From: Streptomyces griseocarneus
GTDB lineage: Bacteria > Actinomycetota > Actinomycetes > Streptomycetales > Streptomycetaceae
NCBI GenBank assembly: GCA_003674045.1
Contig: PENC01000002.1
Location: 682,001-746,000, forward strand
Length of the DNA: 64,000 bases
Reading direction: 5' to 3'
Part shown: one piece after another, positions 7,166-15,688 of the stretch
Numbering within the stretch: the first letter of the stretch is position 1
Layout of the letters: each line of letters opens with the position of its first letter
Made by a program: the position numbers and the translations under genes
Notes under the pieces: generated by a model
What the model saw: the letters and a program-made list of their open reading frames with translations, nothing else
Databases searched by the model: none
What the model was told of the DNA's origin: nothing

Positions 7166-7858
7166 TCAGCGTGCGGCGAAGCTCTCCAGAATCCGCAGTA
7201 GCCGTGCCGTATCCGACAGATCAGGAAGCACTACATCCGCGCCCGCCACAGCCAGCTCTTCGGGGCTGTGAACCCCTGACGCAACCGCCACGATCCCCGA
7301 CCCCGTGACGAGAGCGGCCTCGACGTCCCGCGGTGTGTCTCCCACAAGCACCACGGGTACGTCATCCCGCACTCCGCGGAGGTGCTGGGCCCGCCTCCGG
7401 GCGACACCTACAAGGTCGGGACGCTGCTCCGCATCGGCCCCGTAGGCCCCAACAGGCAAGTCCAGCAAGGGATCAAGGTGAAAGGCCGAGAGCTTTACGC
7501 GCGCGTTGGCCGCAATGTTGCCCGTCAGAACTGAGGACACCCAACCACCATGTGCCGACGCCGCCTTGAGCGCCTCGCGCACTCCCGGTAGTACGGTCCC
7601 GCGCTCACCGAGAACTTCGAAGCGCTCTCCACCTGCACGGGCGAGGGCGGCCTCGACGACAGCCCAGCCCGGCTCGGACAGACCGTGGCGCAGGAACAGT
7701 TCCCGCATGATCAGGCGATCCGTTCGCCCCTGCGTCCGCGCCGGCCCAGTAGGGGGACCACCCGCCAAGGCCGAGAATGCTGCAGCGTAGGTTTCCTTGC
7801 TCACCCCTGCGTTCTCGATGAGCGTGTGATCGATGTCCCAAAGGACAATGAGCTCCAT
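7166..7858 (-). CDS. HAD family phosphatase
   Basis: A 230-residue haloacid-dehalogenase-fold hydrolase. Motif I is WDIDHTL (nucleophile D8, acid D10), motif II lies in SSVLTGNIA, and motif IV is LVGDTPRDVEAA. The cap region between motifs I and II is alpha-helical and similar to phosphoglycolate phosphatases. ATG at 7858 is chosen rather than the TTG at 7882. It is upstream of the peptide/JmjC/reductase genes on the same strand, but a 155-base gap with a strong inverted repeat separates them, so it may be transcribed alone. Confidence 0.82.
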   Translation of the reverse strand: MELIVLWDIDHTLIENAGVSKETYAAAFSALAGGPPTGPARTQGRTDRLIMRELFLRHGLSEPGWAVVEAALARAGGERFEVLGERGTVLPGVREALKAASAHGGWVSSVLTGNIAANARVKLSAFHLDPLLDLPVGAYGADAEQRPDLVGVARRRAQHLRGVRDDVPVVLVGDTPRDVEAALVTGSGIVAVASGVHSPEELAVAGADVVLPDLSDTARLLRILESFAAR

Positions 7859-7942
7859 GCCGCCAGAGTAGGGATCGACCAAAGCCTCGGTTCCGGAGAA
7901 CGTCCCAAAACGTCCTTGCCGGATTGCGGCCCCTCAACTTCC

Positions 7943-8719
7943 ATGACATCCGTGAACGAGCGACTTCGCTCCGTACTCGCCCAGCGCGGCCTCTCGCCCG
8001 AGTCGCTCGCCGAAGTCTGCAAAGTGGACCCCAAGACCGTCGGCCGCTGGCTCGGTGGACGCGTGCCTCACCGGCGTCATCGTTTCCGCGCTGCGCAGCA
8101 CCTTCGCGTGGAGGAGACATTCCTGTGGCCCGCCCCGCCGCCACAAGGCAGTCGGCCCGACGCTGGATTGGGCACCGAGCTCGTCGGCACCTACCAGAAC
8201 CGGGCCAGCGTTCCGCGAGACACGTGGCTCCAGCTCCTGGCAGAGGCCCAGGAGCAGATCTGTGTACTCGTCTTCTCCGGAACCTTCTTTGCCCAATCCA
8301 ACCCCCACGTCGCCAAGATGCTCTCCGAGCGCGCTGCCGCCGGCGTCCGAGTGCGACTGTGCTTTGGTGACCCGAGTTGCCAGGCTGTCGCCGTCCGAGG
8401 CCACGAGGAAGGTATCGGCGACACCCTCGCGGCCAAGATCCGCGCCTCCCTGACCTACTACCGCCCCCTGCTGCCCGAGGCAGGCTGCGACGTACGCCTG
8501 CATGACACCACGCTGTACGCGTCCCTGTTCCGCTACGACGACAATCTTCTGGTCAACCCGCATATCTGGGGTCAACCGGCCAGCGCGAATCCACTCCTCC
8601 GCCTCAAGCGGGCCAACACAACAGACTGGTTCGACAACTACGCTCAAAGCTTCGAAGCAGTCTGGGCCGACGCACGGCCCTGGACCCCCGACCAGGAGGG
8701 CACCGTCACGCATGGGTAG
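7943..8719 (+). CDS. XRE regulator with DUF5919 domain
   Basis: A 258-residue protein: N-terminal helix-turn-helix (about 1-50, LSPESLAEVCKVDPKTVGRWL) and a C-terminal DUF5919 domain (about 75-245). The latter has phospholipase-D-like fold features (ICVLVFSGTFFAQSNP, AGVRVRLCFGDP) but no HKD catalytic motif is seen. These proteins are presumed regulators that sense an unknown ligand. The ATG overlaps nothing; the downstream NUDIX gene overlaps its stop by 8 bases, so they form one unit. Confidence 0.8.
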   Translation: MTSVNERLRSVLAQRGLSPESLAEVCKVDPKTVGRWLGGRVPHRRHRFRAAQHLRVEETFLWPAPPPQGSRPDAGLGTELVGTYQNRASVPRDTWLQLLAEAQEQICVLVFSGTFFAQSNPHVAKMLSERAAAGVRVRLCFGDPSCQAVAVRGHEEGIGDTLAAKIRASLTYYRPLLPEAGCDVRLHDTTLYASLFRYDDNLLVNPHIWGQPASANPLLRLKRANTTDWFDNYAQSFEAVWADARPWTPDQEGTVTHG

Positions 8720-9179
8720 GACCGAGTACTACAACGACCCCACCGCCCCGAAGGCGAACACCCTCATCCCGGCCAGCAACCTCCTCGTCATCGACGACGA
8801 GGGCGCGATCCTGCTTCAGCGACGCCGCGACACGGGCCAGTGGGCCCTGCCCGGCGGCGCCCAGGACATCGGCGAGACCGCAGCGCAGTGCGCGGTGCGC
8901 GAATGCCTGGAGGAGACCGGCATCATCACCGAGATCACCGGATTTCTAGGGGTCTACACCAACCCCAACCACATCGTCGCCTACGCCGACGGCGAGATCC
9001 GTCAGCAGTACGAGAACACCTACATCGGCCGCCCGGTCGGCGGTGAGCCCACCGTCAACGACGAGGCCGACGGCGTCCGCTTCGTTCAGCCGGACGACCT
9101 CGACGGGTACGACATCCACCCCAGCATGCGTCAGCAGATCGGCGACTACCTTGCCGGCACCTTTCCCTACCTCGGCTGA
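8712..9179 (+). CDS. NUDIX hydrolase
   Basis: A 155-residue NUDIX hydrolase acting on nucleoside-diphosphate-linked compounds. The Nudix box runs at about residues 45-67: GGAQDIGET, seven residues, then RECLEETG, with all catalytic Glu present. YADGEIRQQYENTYIG and the C-terminal region match the ADP-ribose-pyrophosphatase/MutT-like group seen in Streptomyces. It overlaps the XRE-DUF5919 gene by 8 bases and the convergent HD gene by 13. Substrate not predictable. Confidence 0.88.
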   Translation: MGRTEYYNDPTAPKANTLIPASNLLVIDDEGAILLQRRRDTGQWALPGGAQDIGETAAQCAVRECLEETGIITEITGFLGVYTNPNHIVAYADGEIRQQYENTYIGRPVGGEPTVNDEADGVRFVQPDDLDGYDIHPSMRQQIGDYLAGTFPYLG

Positions 9180-9742
9180 GCCGCCAACGCCGCCTCCACC
9201 CGCTCCACAGCGGCGAAGATCTCCGGCGACGCCCGGCGGATAAAGCGCCCCACGACACTGTCCGGCCCATATCGGTCCACAATCTCCGCCACCCGCTCCT
9301 GGGCAGTCGTCGGTGCCCCATCGGGTGTTGTCGTCATGTCGCAATAGACCAGCGCTTCCACCAGCAGCGGCTCGTCCAGCAACGGAAATTCCGCCTCCAG
9401 CGCCTCACACAGCCCGCGCTCCTCGGCCTCCAGTAACGCGAACGAGTGGTTCGCCACCAACCGCACCAACCGTTCGTCGGCACTGTGCTCATCACGGAGG
9501 AACCGAGCACCGTCGAGCGGATGGAACCCCGTCGCCGCCAGGCGGGGGGCGTAGCCGACATCATGAAGCATTGCGGCAGCCACCAGCAGGTCGGCCTTCT
9601 TGCCGAAGACCTTTCGAAGACCGGCCGCGCGACGCGCGACCCCCATGGAGTGCGCCCACCGCCGAGGAAGCGAAGCGCTGAGCTCCGCTTCTGCCACGTG
9701 CGCGGCCCAGTCCACCATTGGTTCATCCATGGTTTGACTCAT
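9167..9742 (-). CDS. HD-domain phosphohydrolase
   Basis: A 191-residue HD-domain protein. The metal ligands are seen: His in RRWAHSMGV, the HD pair in AAAMLHDVGY, and the distal Asp in the later FALLEAEERG to LVEALVYCDMTT region. The family hydrolyses phosphate esters of nucleotides or related substrates. The start at 9742 is uncertain, as no strong ribosome site is visible and Met at 9730 is possible. Confidence 0.8.
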   Translation of the reverse strand: MSQTMDEPMVDWAAHVAEAELSASLPRRWAHSMGVARRAAGLRKVFGKKADLLVAAAMLHDVGYAPRLAATGFHPLDGARFLRDEHSADERLVRLVANHSFALLEAEERGLCEALEAEFPLLDEPLLVEALVYCDMTTTPDGAPTTAQERVAEIVDRYGPDSVVGRFIRRASPEIFAAVERVEAALAAQPR

Positions 9743-9835
9743 GCCCGAGCAGCCTTGAAGGCAGTCAGCAGCACTACCTTCGAGCGCCAGCACCAATGCT
9801 CGCCCGAGCCCCGAAGAAGCCGAACCTCCGCCCGA

Positions 9836-10219
9836 TCAGCTCGCCACAGCGATCTCACCCATATCGTCACCGTCCGCCACCGCGAGCGTGACGCCAGCCG
9901 CCTCAAGCTCCGCCGTGATCGGCGGCCAGTCCGCCCAAGCGGCTCGCATCCGGGCGTGGATGTCCGCACTCGGAACGACAACGGTGGAGATCTGCCGTCC
10001 TCGGAGGAATTCCGCGAGGTACGCACTCGGCTGCCGGATCGACCAGATGTCGTATCCGGCCCGCGCACAGCCATGGGCCTCGGCCCAGCCGTCGACGGCG
10101 GCGAGCTGAGCCGACCAGTCCTTCTCGAAGTCCGTGTAGAGAGCGGCGCCGCACTCGGACTCGTCGAGCTCCCGGGCGCCGAAGACCCAACCCCACACCC
10201 GCGGCCGTACGTCACTCAT
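9836..10219 (-). CDS. Conserved hypothetical protein
   Basis: A 127-residue (or longer) soluble protein of unknown function. Codon bias supports the frame. Seen: WGWVFGARELDESECGAALYTDFEKDW near the N-terminus, then an alternation of helix and strand (WSIRQPSAYLAEFL, STVVVPSADIHARMRAAW) with an acidic end DGDDMGEIAVAS. No catalytic motif is recognised. The start is uncertain: ATG at 10219 is used, but upstream GTG codons such as one at about 10243 are in frame. Confidence 0.55.
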   Translation of the reverse strand: MSDVRPRVWGWVFGARELDESECGAALYTDFEKDWSAQLAAVDGWAEAHGCARAGYDIWSIRQPSAYLAEFLRGRQISTVVVPSADIHARMRAAWADWPPITAELEAAGVTLAVADGDDMGEIAVAS

Positions 10220-10344
10220 GAGGCGGGACGCTATCGCGAGCACAGGCCCACCGGAACCCCACGCCCGCCCGTCCGGATGCGGCACGGTCACGACCCGGTT
10301 ACGGTCGGCGATGAACGCCCTTGCACGGATTCGGGAGCCGACGT

Positions 10345-10725
10345 ATGTCCAAGCTGTCATCGACCCTGGTGAGCAAGCCGTACATCCGTGTGTTCGTGAA
10401 GGTGGCGGACGGGCCGGACTTCGTTCGGAGCTATCTGCGCAATTTCGACGCGACAGTCGAGTACGCCTTCTGCATCCCGCGTCTGAACAACCTGCAAGTC
10501 GTCGGCATCAATTCCGAGCTGGGCAACGTCTCGGCAGTGGTCCCGGACTCGATGGAAGGGTTCCCGGAGTACCTCGCCAGGACGAAGGTGCTGTACCGGA
10601 CCGACGACATGGAGACGACGCTGAGGCTGTCCGAGGACGCCGGCATGAAGGTGCTCCAGGAGAAGACGCCCGTTCCGATCGGCTACCAGGGCCGCTTCGA
10701 GACGCCTGGCGGCTACGTCGTCTAG
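10345..10725 (+). CDS. VOC/glyoxalase-like protein, cut by an amber codon
   Basis: A 126-residue product resembling one module of the vicinal-oxygen-chelate (glyoxalase/bleomycin-resistance) fold: YIRVFVKVADGPDFV, a central TDDMETTLRLSEDAGMKVLQEKT, and the terminal PGGYVV strand. TAG at 10723-10725 stops the frame, but coding continues in the same frame to TGA at 10792-10794 (LFEISPEGRQYLNP and on). In this fold GGYVV is normally followed by Glu then LFE, so one GAG-to-TAG change would explain it and would remove a possible metal ligand. Probably a recent nonsense mutation. GGGAG precedes the ATG. Confidence 0.6.
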   Translation: MSKLSSTLVSKPYIRVFVKVADGPDFVRSYLRNFDATVEYAFCIPRLNNLQVVGINSELGNVSAVVPDSMEGFPEYLARTKVLYRTDDMETTLRLSEDAGMKVLQEKTPVPIGYQGRFETPGGYVV

Positions 10726-10824
10726 CTGTTCGAGATCTCCCCGGAAGGCCGGCAGTACCTGAACCCCGACCTCGAGGAACTGGGCTTCGCCTGAGCCCCC
10801 AGGGCTGCCCGCTGCCCTCGGCGG

Positions 10825-10850
10825 ACGTTCTTATATTTCGCTAAGAACGT
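10825..10850. promoter_or_regulatory. Inverted repeat upstream of secreted hydrolase-like gene
   Basis: Perfect 9-bp arms ACGTTCTTA and TAAGAACGT with an 8-base AT-rich spacer, ending 18 bases before the ATG at 10869. The low GC, symmetry and position are those of a repressor or activator operator overlapping a promoter. CTAGCGT just downstream could act as a -10 element, which would make the transcript nearly leaderless. Confidence 0.55.
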
Positions 10851-10868
10851 GCCCCTAGCGTCCCGTTC

Positions 10869-11897
10869 ATGATGACGCAACGTGGTGCAGTCGGATCTGT
10901 TGTCCTCACAGCCGTGGCCCTGACGGCCACCGCCGGGGTCGCCGCCGCGGCTCCCGCCCCTGCCAAGGCCGCCGCCTCGGCGTCCCACGGCAAGGTGACG
11001 GACAACCTCTACATGTCGCTCGGCGACTTCGAGGATGCCACGTCCGGCGAGAATCCGAAGGTCAAGGCCATGATTGACCGCAAGGACATCGGCGGCGTGC
11101 AGGTGGTGGTGCCCTGGAAGGCCCTTGAGGGGAAGAAGGGCGAGTACAAGTGGTCGCGGCTGGACGATGCCCTGAAGTATCTCCAGGAACGCCACAAGAA
11201 GCTGTTCGTCCAGGTTCAGGACCGGTTCTTCGACGTGGCCATGAAGGACGCCAACGTCCCCCAGTATGTGAAGGACGAGGGCGGCCTCGCGCCGACGATC
11301 GACGAGAACCCTGATGTCGTCACTTCCCACGGGGCCATGGCCGCACAGTGGAACAAGAACGTGCGGGCGGACTTCCAGGCCATGCTGAAGGCGATGGCGG
11401 CCAAGTTCGACGGCAAGCTCGCCGGGGTGAACCTGCCGGAGACCGCCGTCGAGGTGGACACCAAGACGGATCAGACCAAGTACACCTCGAAGTCCTACAT
11501 CGACGCCGAGATCGACAACATGCGCTTCGGCAAGAAGGTCTTCACCAAGACGCAGTTCATCCAGTACATCAATTTCCTGCCGGACGACGACGACCACAAG
11601 CGCATGAAGGAAATGTTCGACCTCGCCCGGAACGAGAAGATCGGCATCGGCGGACCGGACACCCTGCCGGACCGGCCGTACCAGATGGAGAACTCCTACA
11701 AGTTCCTCCACGAATACAAGCAAGCCCTTCCCCTCGTCGCGATGGCCGTCCAGGAACCCGACATCAACGCCAAGGACCCCAAGACCGGCAAGCCCTACAC
11801 CCGCGAACGCTTCACGGACTTCGCCCGCGACTACCTCGGCGCGCGCCAGATGTTCTGGACCACCGAGGCGGACTGGCTGCAGAAGCCCGCTGCATGA
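10869..11897 (+). CDS. Secreted TIM-barrel hydrolase-like protein
   Basis: A 342-residue exported protein. Residues 1-38 form a signal peptide (hydrophobic VVLTAVALTATAGVAAAAPAPA). The mature part looks like a TIM-barrel glycoside-hydrolase relative: GVQVVVPWKALEGKKGEYKWSRL-like strand/helix, KKLFVQVQDRFF, KLAGVNLPETAVEVD (a possible acid at a strand end), and PLVAMAVQEPD. No family can be assigned with certainty and the catalytic acids are inferred. Lys-rich, unlike its neighbours. A symmetric operator-like site lies directly upstream. Confidence 0.65.
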   Translation: MMTQRGAVGSVVLTAVALTATAGVAAAAPAPAKAAASASHGKVTDNLYMSLGDFEDATSGENPKVKAMIDRKDIGGVQVVVPWKALEGKKGEYKWSRLDDALKYLQERHKKLFVQVQDRFFDVAMKDANVPQYVKDEGGLAPTIDENPDVVTSHGAMAAQWNKNVRADFQAMLKAMAAKFDGKLAGVNLPETAVEVDTKTDQTKYTSKSYIDAEIDNMRFGKKVFTKTQFIQYINFLPDDDDHKRMKEMFDLARNEKIGIGGPDTLPDRPYQMENSYKFLHEYKQALPLVAMAVQEPDINAKDPKTGKPYTRERFTDFARDYLGARQMFWTTEADWLQKPAA

Positions 11898-11980
11898 CAC
11901 GTATATGAGTGCGGCTACTCAGAACCCGGTGAGTGACCGAGCGCTCCCGGGGTGGCACAGCCCCACGATGTGATCACCGC

Positions 11981-12718
11981 ATGAAGACGAAGCCGCTCCC
12001 CGACCTGCCCGACCTGATGCCGAAAGTACCCAACGGCATCGGTTGGGCAGCTCTGGTTCTCGCGCTGCTGGCGCTGACCGCCGCCACCTCGATCGTGGGC
12101 TTTCCCCTCGTCGTCCTGTTCAGCCTGGCCGCGACGGTCTGCGGCATGGCGGGACGGCGGCGGGTCAAGCGCGGCGAGACCCAGGACGGCGTCCCGGCGC
12201 TCGTCGGGCTCGTCGTGGGAGCGATCACGGCGACGGTCTGCCTCGGCATCGTGGTGTGGGCCTTCAACGCGCTGTCCCACATCGACGACAGGCCCGGGGA
12301 CCTCGTCTCGCGGGGCGGCTCGGACAACAACCGGCTGGGCCCCGGCGGCACCGCGCGCTACCGGGACGGGCTGAAGGTGACGGTGGGCAAGCCCCGGCAC
12401 GTCACCCCGGCCAAGGAGGGCATGACGTACGAGTACGCCGTGACGTACGTCAACGACCAGAAGGAGTCCATCGAGCTGGGATACGGCATGCGCTGCGATG
12501 AGAGGGTCATGAGGGTCACGTCGGACGGCAGCGTCCCCGTCGATCCCACGGAGCACCGCACCCACTCCGGTTTCCCAGGCGAGCTCACACCCCACCAGAA
12601 GGTGACGGTGAAGCTGACCGTCGACGCCTCGCCGGGGCCGGCCGCCCTGGAGCTCGCCTGCTCACCGTCGTACTCCCGCGACGACGCCCACTGGCTGCTC
12701 CCGCTCACCGACGACTGA
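11981..12718 (+). CDS. DUF4190/DUF4352-like membrane protein
   Basis: A 245-residue membrane protein. Two hydrophobic spans (about 20-55 and 75-98) joined by a basic loop RRRVKRGETQDGVPALVG match the DUF4190 layout. The exported remainder (about 115-245) is an immunoglobulin-like sandwich of the DUF4352 type: LKVTVGKPRHVTP, YEYAVTYVNDQKESIELG, TPHQKVTVKLTV. These proteins are common surface proteins of unknown role in Streptomyces. No ribosome site is obvious before the ATG. Confidence 0.65.
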   Translation: MKTKPLPDLPDLMPKVPNGIGWAALVLALLALTAATSIVGFPLVVLFSLAATVCGMAGRRRVKRGETQDGVPALVGLVVGAITATVCLGIVVWAFNALSHIDDRPGDLVSRGGSDNNRLGPGGTARYRDGLKVTVGKPRHVTPAKEGMTYEYAVTYVNDQKESIELGYGMRCDERVMRVTSDGSVPVDPTEHRTHSGFPGELTPHQKVTVKLTVDASPGPAALELACSPSYSRDDAHWLLPLTDD

Positions 12719-12805
12719 CGGGCCGTCGGACAGCGCGCATGCGCCGCCCGCGCCTCTTCCGGCCTGTCCTCACGGACGGGCCCGAAGGGGCGCGGGCGCC
12801 CCCGG

Positions 12806-13294
12806 TCACTGGGCGATGGCCGCCTCCGCCGTGAGCTGCCAGGGGCTGCTGACGCGCGGGTTCTCGACCGTGACCGCGGCGGGAACCTTGATCGTGGCGC
12901 CGTTGTCGAGCTCGACGGTCAGGGTGCTGGTCCGGGTTCCGGTGCCGGGGGCACTCCCGTCGGCGAGGGTGACGGCCTCGTAGTTGGCCTCGCCGGGCTT
13001 CAGGATGTTGGGGCCGCCGCCGACGCCGTCCGGGAGCTCCGCGTGGATCTTTCCGTCGAAGGTGACGTCGCCGACGATGCCGAGATCGCAGGGCTTGTCG
13101 CTGACGTTCTGAGCCTTTATCAGCAGCCGGTAGAAGTCCGTGTGGGGAGTGGCGGTGATGTCGATCTGGGAGGCCTGGCAGTACGGAACCCGGGCTTCCA
13201 CCGCGGAAGCGGAGGACGTACCGGCGAAACCGACGAGGGCGGCGGCGCCGAGGGCGAGGGCGGTGAGCGAGGTGGAAACGCGAGGCATGGACAC
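12806..13294 (-). CDS. Secreted DUF4232-like protein
   Basis: A 162-residue exported protein: signal peptide 1-30 (LTALALGAAALVGFAG, cut near SASA), then a beta-sandwich resembling DUF4232, with YRLLIKAQNVSDKPCDLGI and a closing strand set. Two Cys (PYCQ and KPCD) could form a disulphide. It starts with GTG; GGAG lies 10 bases upstream. It is divergent from the membrane-anchored HTH gene at 13527, suggesting shared control. Function unknown. Confidence 0.7.
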   Translation of the reverse strand: MSMPRVSTSLTALALGAAALVGFAGTSSASAVEARVPYCQASQIDITATPHTDFYRLLIKAQNVSDKPCDLGIVGDVTFDGKIHAELPDGVGGGPNILKPGEANYEAVTLADGSAPGTGTRTSTLTVELDNGATIKVPAAVTVENPRVSSPWQLTAEAAIAQ

Positions 13295-13526
13295 GGTGGA
13301 GCTTCTCCCCTGGGACGGGTCGCACGGGGCGACCGTCGGCTGAGTCGCACGGGGCGACGGAGGCGATCGGCGGGCTGCCGACCGGCTGACGAGAGCAACT
13401 TTGCGCCTGATTTCGTCTCACGGGCGACGAACCGGGGGAAGTTGGAACGCTGTACCGTTCCACCCCCTCTCACCTGGGGAAACATCGGGGCCTGGAACGC
13501 GCGTCCAGGGCGAGGGGGAGGGTGGA

Positions 13527-14870
13527 ATGGCCACGGAGACCGAGCGGTTCGCGGAACTGATGAGTGAGCTCAAGGAGCGTTCAGGGCGCAGTTACGGCAC
13601 CCTCGCCAAACGCCTGCACTCCAGCAACTCGACCCTGCACCGCTACTGCAACGGCGCGACGGTGCCCACGGACTTCGCGCCTGTGGAGAGATTCGCCAAG
13701 GTCTGCGGAGCGACGGCCGACGAACTGCTCGTCCTGCACCAGCGGTGGCACCGGGCGCTCGCCGAGCGCCGCCGGGAGACCGCCCCCGCGGCGGGCTCCG
13801 AAGCCGGGGGTTCCAAGGGCTCCGGGAGCGAAGAGACAGGGGCGAGCACGGCAGCCGTCGCCGAAGAGGCGGCCCCCGCCCCGGCCGGTCCCGACGAGGC
13901 CCTCGCCCCGGAAGACGAGAAGGCCCCAGCCGCCGCGGCGAAACCCGAACCGCGGACCAGGCGCCGCCGCCTGCTGATCGCCGCCGCCGCGGCCCTGGCC
14001 GTCGCCGTGATCGCGGGCAGCGTCGTCGCCCTCTCCACCGTGGGAGGTAGTACTACGGGACACCCCTCCCACGAAGAACGGCACAGCTCCGTACGTGGGG
14101 CATCGCATGAGGGCACGCCCCTGGGGGCAGCGGCCCCGGGGACCTCGTACGGTGCGTCGGCGTCAGTCACACCGTCGCCGTCGCCGTCGTCCTCGTCGAC
14201 GGCGGCGGCTCCGTCCGCTTCCTCCGAGAAGGGCGCTTCGTCCGCCACCGGGGCGGACCCCTTCACCGTCAGCGTCATGCCCGACAACTGGGGCAGCGGC
14301 TGCGACCAGTGGTTCGCCCTGGACCAGGCGCCCGGCAAGGTCCCGCCGCCGCCCGTCCGGAACGCGACCTCGGGATGGGCCGGGACCCTGGGGGCCGTAC
14401 CGGCGGGTCATCTGCGGTTGCAGGTGACCGTCCAGGGCACCGGGAGCAGCCCCACCGTACTGAACGGGATGTACATCCATGTGGTCAGCGCCCACAAGAC
14501 ACCCCGCTGGAACTCGTACACCATGGGGGCGGGCTGCGGCGGCGCGCTGGAGCCCGCGTCCTTCGCCGTCGACCTCGACAACCCCTCGCCCCGGCCCAAG
14601 CCCGTCCCCGGCAAGGAGGGCGAGCGGCCGACGACCACGACCGACTTCCCGTACAAGGTGTCCGCCGACGACCCCCAGGTGCTGAACATCGACGCCTTCA
14701 CCGTCGGGCAGGACGTCAGCTGGTACCTGGAGCTGGCCTGGAGCAGCGGCGGCCGTCAGAAGACCACCATCGTCAACGACAACGGCCGCCCCTTCCGTAC
14801 GGTCGCCCTCAACACCGAGCAGCGCTACTGGTACAACGCGAACACGAGCGCCTGGCTGCCCGTCAGCTGA
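13527..14870 (+). CDS. Membrane-anchored HTH protein with secreted domain
   Basis: A 447-residue protein with three parts. Residues about 1-70 are an XRE-like DNA-binding domain (RSGRSYGTLAKRLHSSNSTLHRYCNG). An Ala/Glu/Pro-rich linker leads to a membrane span (about 150-172: LLIAAAAALAVAVIAGSVVAL). The rest is exported: a Ser/Pro linker, then a beta-rich domain (about 245-447) with Cys in GSGCDQW and MGAGCGG. It would let a DNA-binding domain respond to an extracellular cue. GAGGGGGAGGG precedes the ATG. Its target and ligand are unknown. Confidence 0.75.
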   Translation: MATETERFAELMSELKERSGRSYGTLAKRLHSSNSTLHRYCNGATVPTDFAPVERFAKVCGATADELLVLHQRWHRALAERRRETAPAAGSEAGGSKGSGSEETGASTAAVAEEAAPAPAGPDEALAPEDEKAPAAAAKPEPRTRRRRLLIAAAAALAVAVIAGSVVALSTVGGSTTGHPSHEERHSSVRGASHEGTPLGAAAPGTSYGASASVTPSPSPSSSSTAAAPSASSEKGASSATGADPFTVSVMPDNWGSGCDQWFALDQAPGKVPPPPVRNATSGWAGTLGAVPAGHLRLQVTVQGTGSSPTVLNGMYIHVVSAHKTPRWNSYTMGAGCGGALEPASFAVDLDNPSPRPKPVPGKEGERPTTTTDFPYKVSADDPQVLNIDAFTVGQDVSWYLELAWSSGGRQKTTIVNDNGRPFRTVALNTEQRYWYNANTSAWLPVS

Positions 14871-15019
14871 CCGCCGGACCCGCCCCGCCGACAGGGAATC
14901 CCTGCGGTGGGGCGGAGCCGCCGCGTCCGAATTACCGCCCGGATGTATTGACGGACCCGCACTGCTCCCCCGACGCTGTTCGCCGTCCCAGTAGCGAACT
15001 CGTTCCTCGGGAGGACGTC

Positions 15020-15616
15020 ATGCAAGCACGTGTCACAGCAGCCGCCCTGGCTCTCGTCACCGGTGCCGCGCTTCTGGTCAGCGCGCAGGGCAGCAGCGTC
15101 AGCGCCAAGGCGGTCAGCCCCACCGAGTGGTGCGGCAAGCAAGGCGGGACGGCCGCCGCGTACCGCGCGTACTACGACGCCGGCTTCCGGCTCACCCCTC
15201 TCGGCACCGTGCGCGAGCTGTGTCATTTCCAGGCGCAGGACCAGACCCAGATCGTCATCCCCGCCGACACGCTGGCCGCCGACGCGCCGACCCTCGCCGG
15301 GCTGGCGTACAAGCGCAAGCCCGCGCTGCCCGGTCACCCGGTGGGCAATCCGTCCTCCGCGTACTGCGCGAAGCTCGGCGGGACGACGCAGTTCGGGGAG
15401 AGCAAGGCGCAGACGGGCGGCTGGATCAGGGAGGGCGAGCCGGTGGACCGCGACCACCTGCACACCATGTGCGTCTTCGCGGACGCCTCCGCGATCGACG
15501 CGTGGGGGCTGACGTACCACACCGGCGGAATCGTCCGGGGCGCCGATCTGGAGGGCAAGTTCCGCGCGTCCATCCCGCCCGCGGCGCCCGCGGAAAGCTG
15601 GAACCAGGTGCGGTAG
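15020..15616 (+). CDS. Secreted four-Cys protein of unknown function
   Basis: A 198-residue exported protein. Residues 1-32 are a signal peptide (AAALALVTGAALLVSAQG). The mature part has four Cys (EWCGKQ, ELCHF, AYCAKLGG, TMCVF) arranged as two similar halves, each with a WC/YC-x-K-x-GG segment and a later Cys-containing strand, which suggests an internal duplication with one disulphide per half. GGGAGGA precedes the ATG. No catalytic motif is recognised. Confidence 0.65.
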   Translation: MQARVTAAALALVTGAALLVSAQGSSVSAKAVSPTEWCGKQGGTAAAYRAYYDAGFRLTPLGTVRELCHFQAQDQTQIVIPADTLAADAPTLAGLAYKRKPALPGHPVGNPSSAYCAKLGGTTQFGESKAQTGGWIREGEPVDRDHLHTMCVFADASAIDAWGLTYHTGGIVRGADLEGKFRASIPPAAPAESWNQVR

Positions 15617-15688
15617 ACAACCTCCCGCACAAAACATTGAGGCACGTCGGCCGGTGAACCCCGGCACCACCCTGAGTAGGGTTCACCG

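Noticed and set aside
7859..7942. Direct repeat ACGTCC in the HAD/XRE-DUF5919 gap as an operator
   Set aside because: Two short 6-base units 10 bases apart are too weak a signal in GC-rich sequence.
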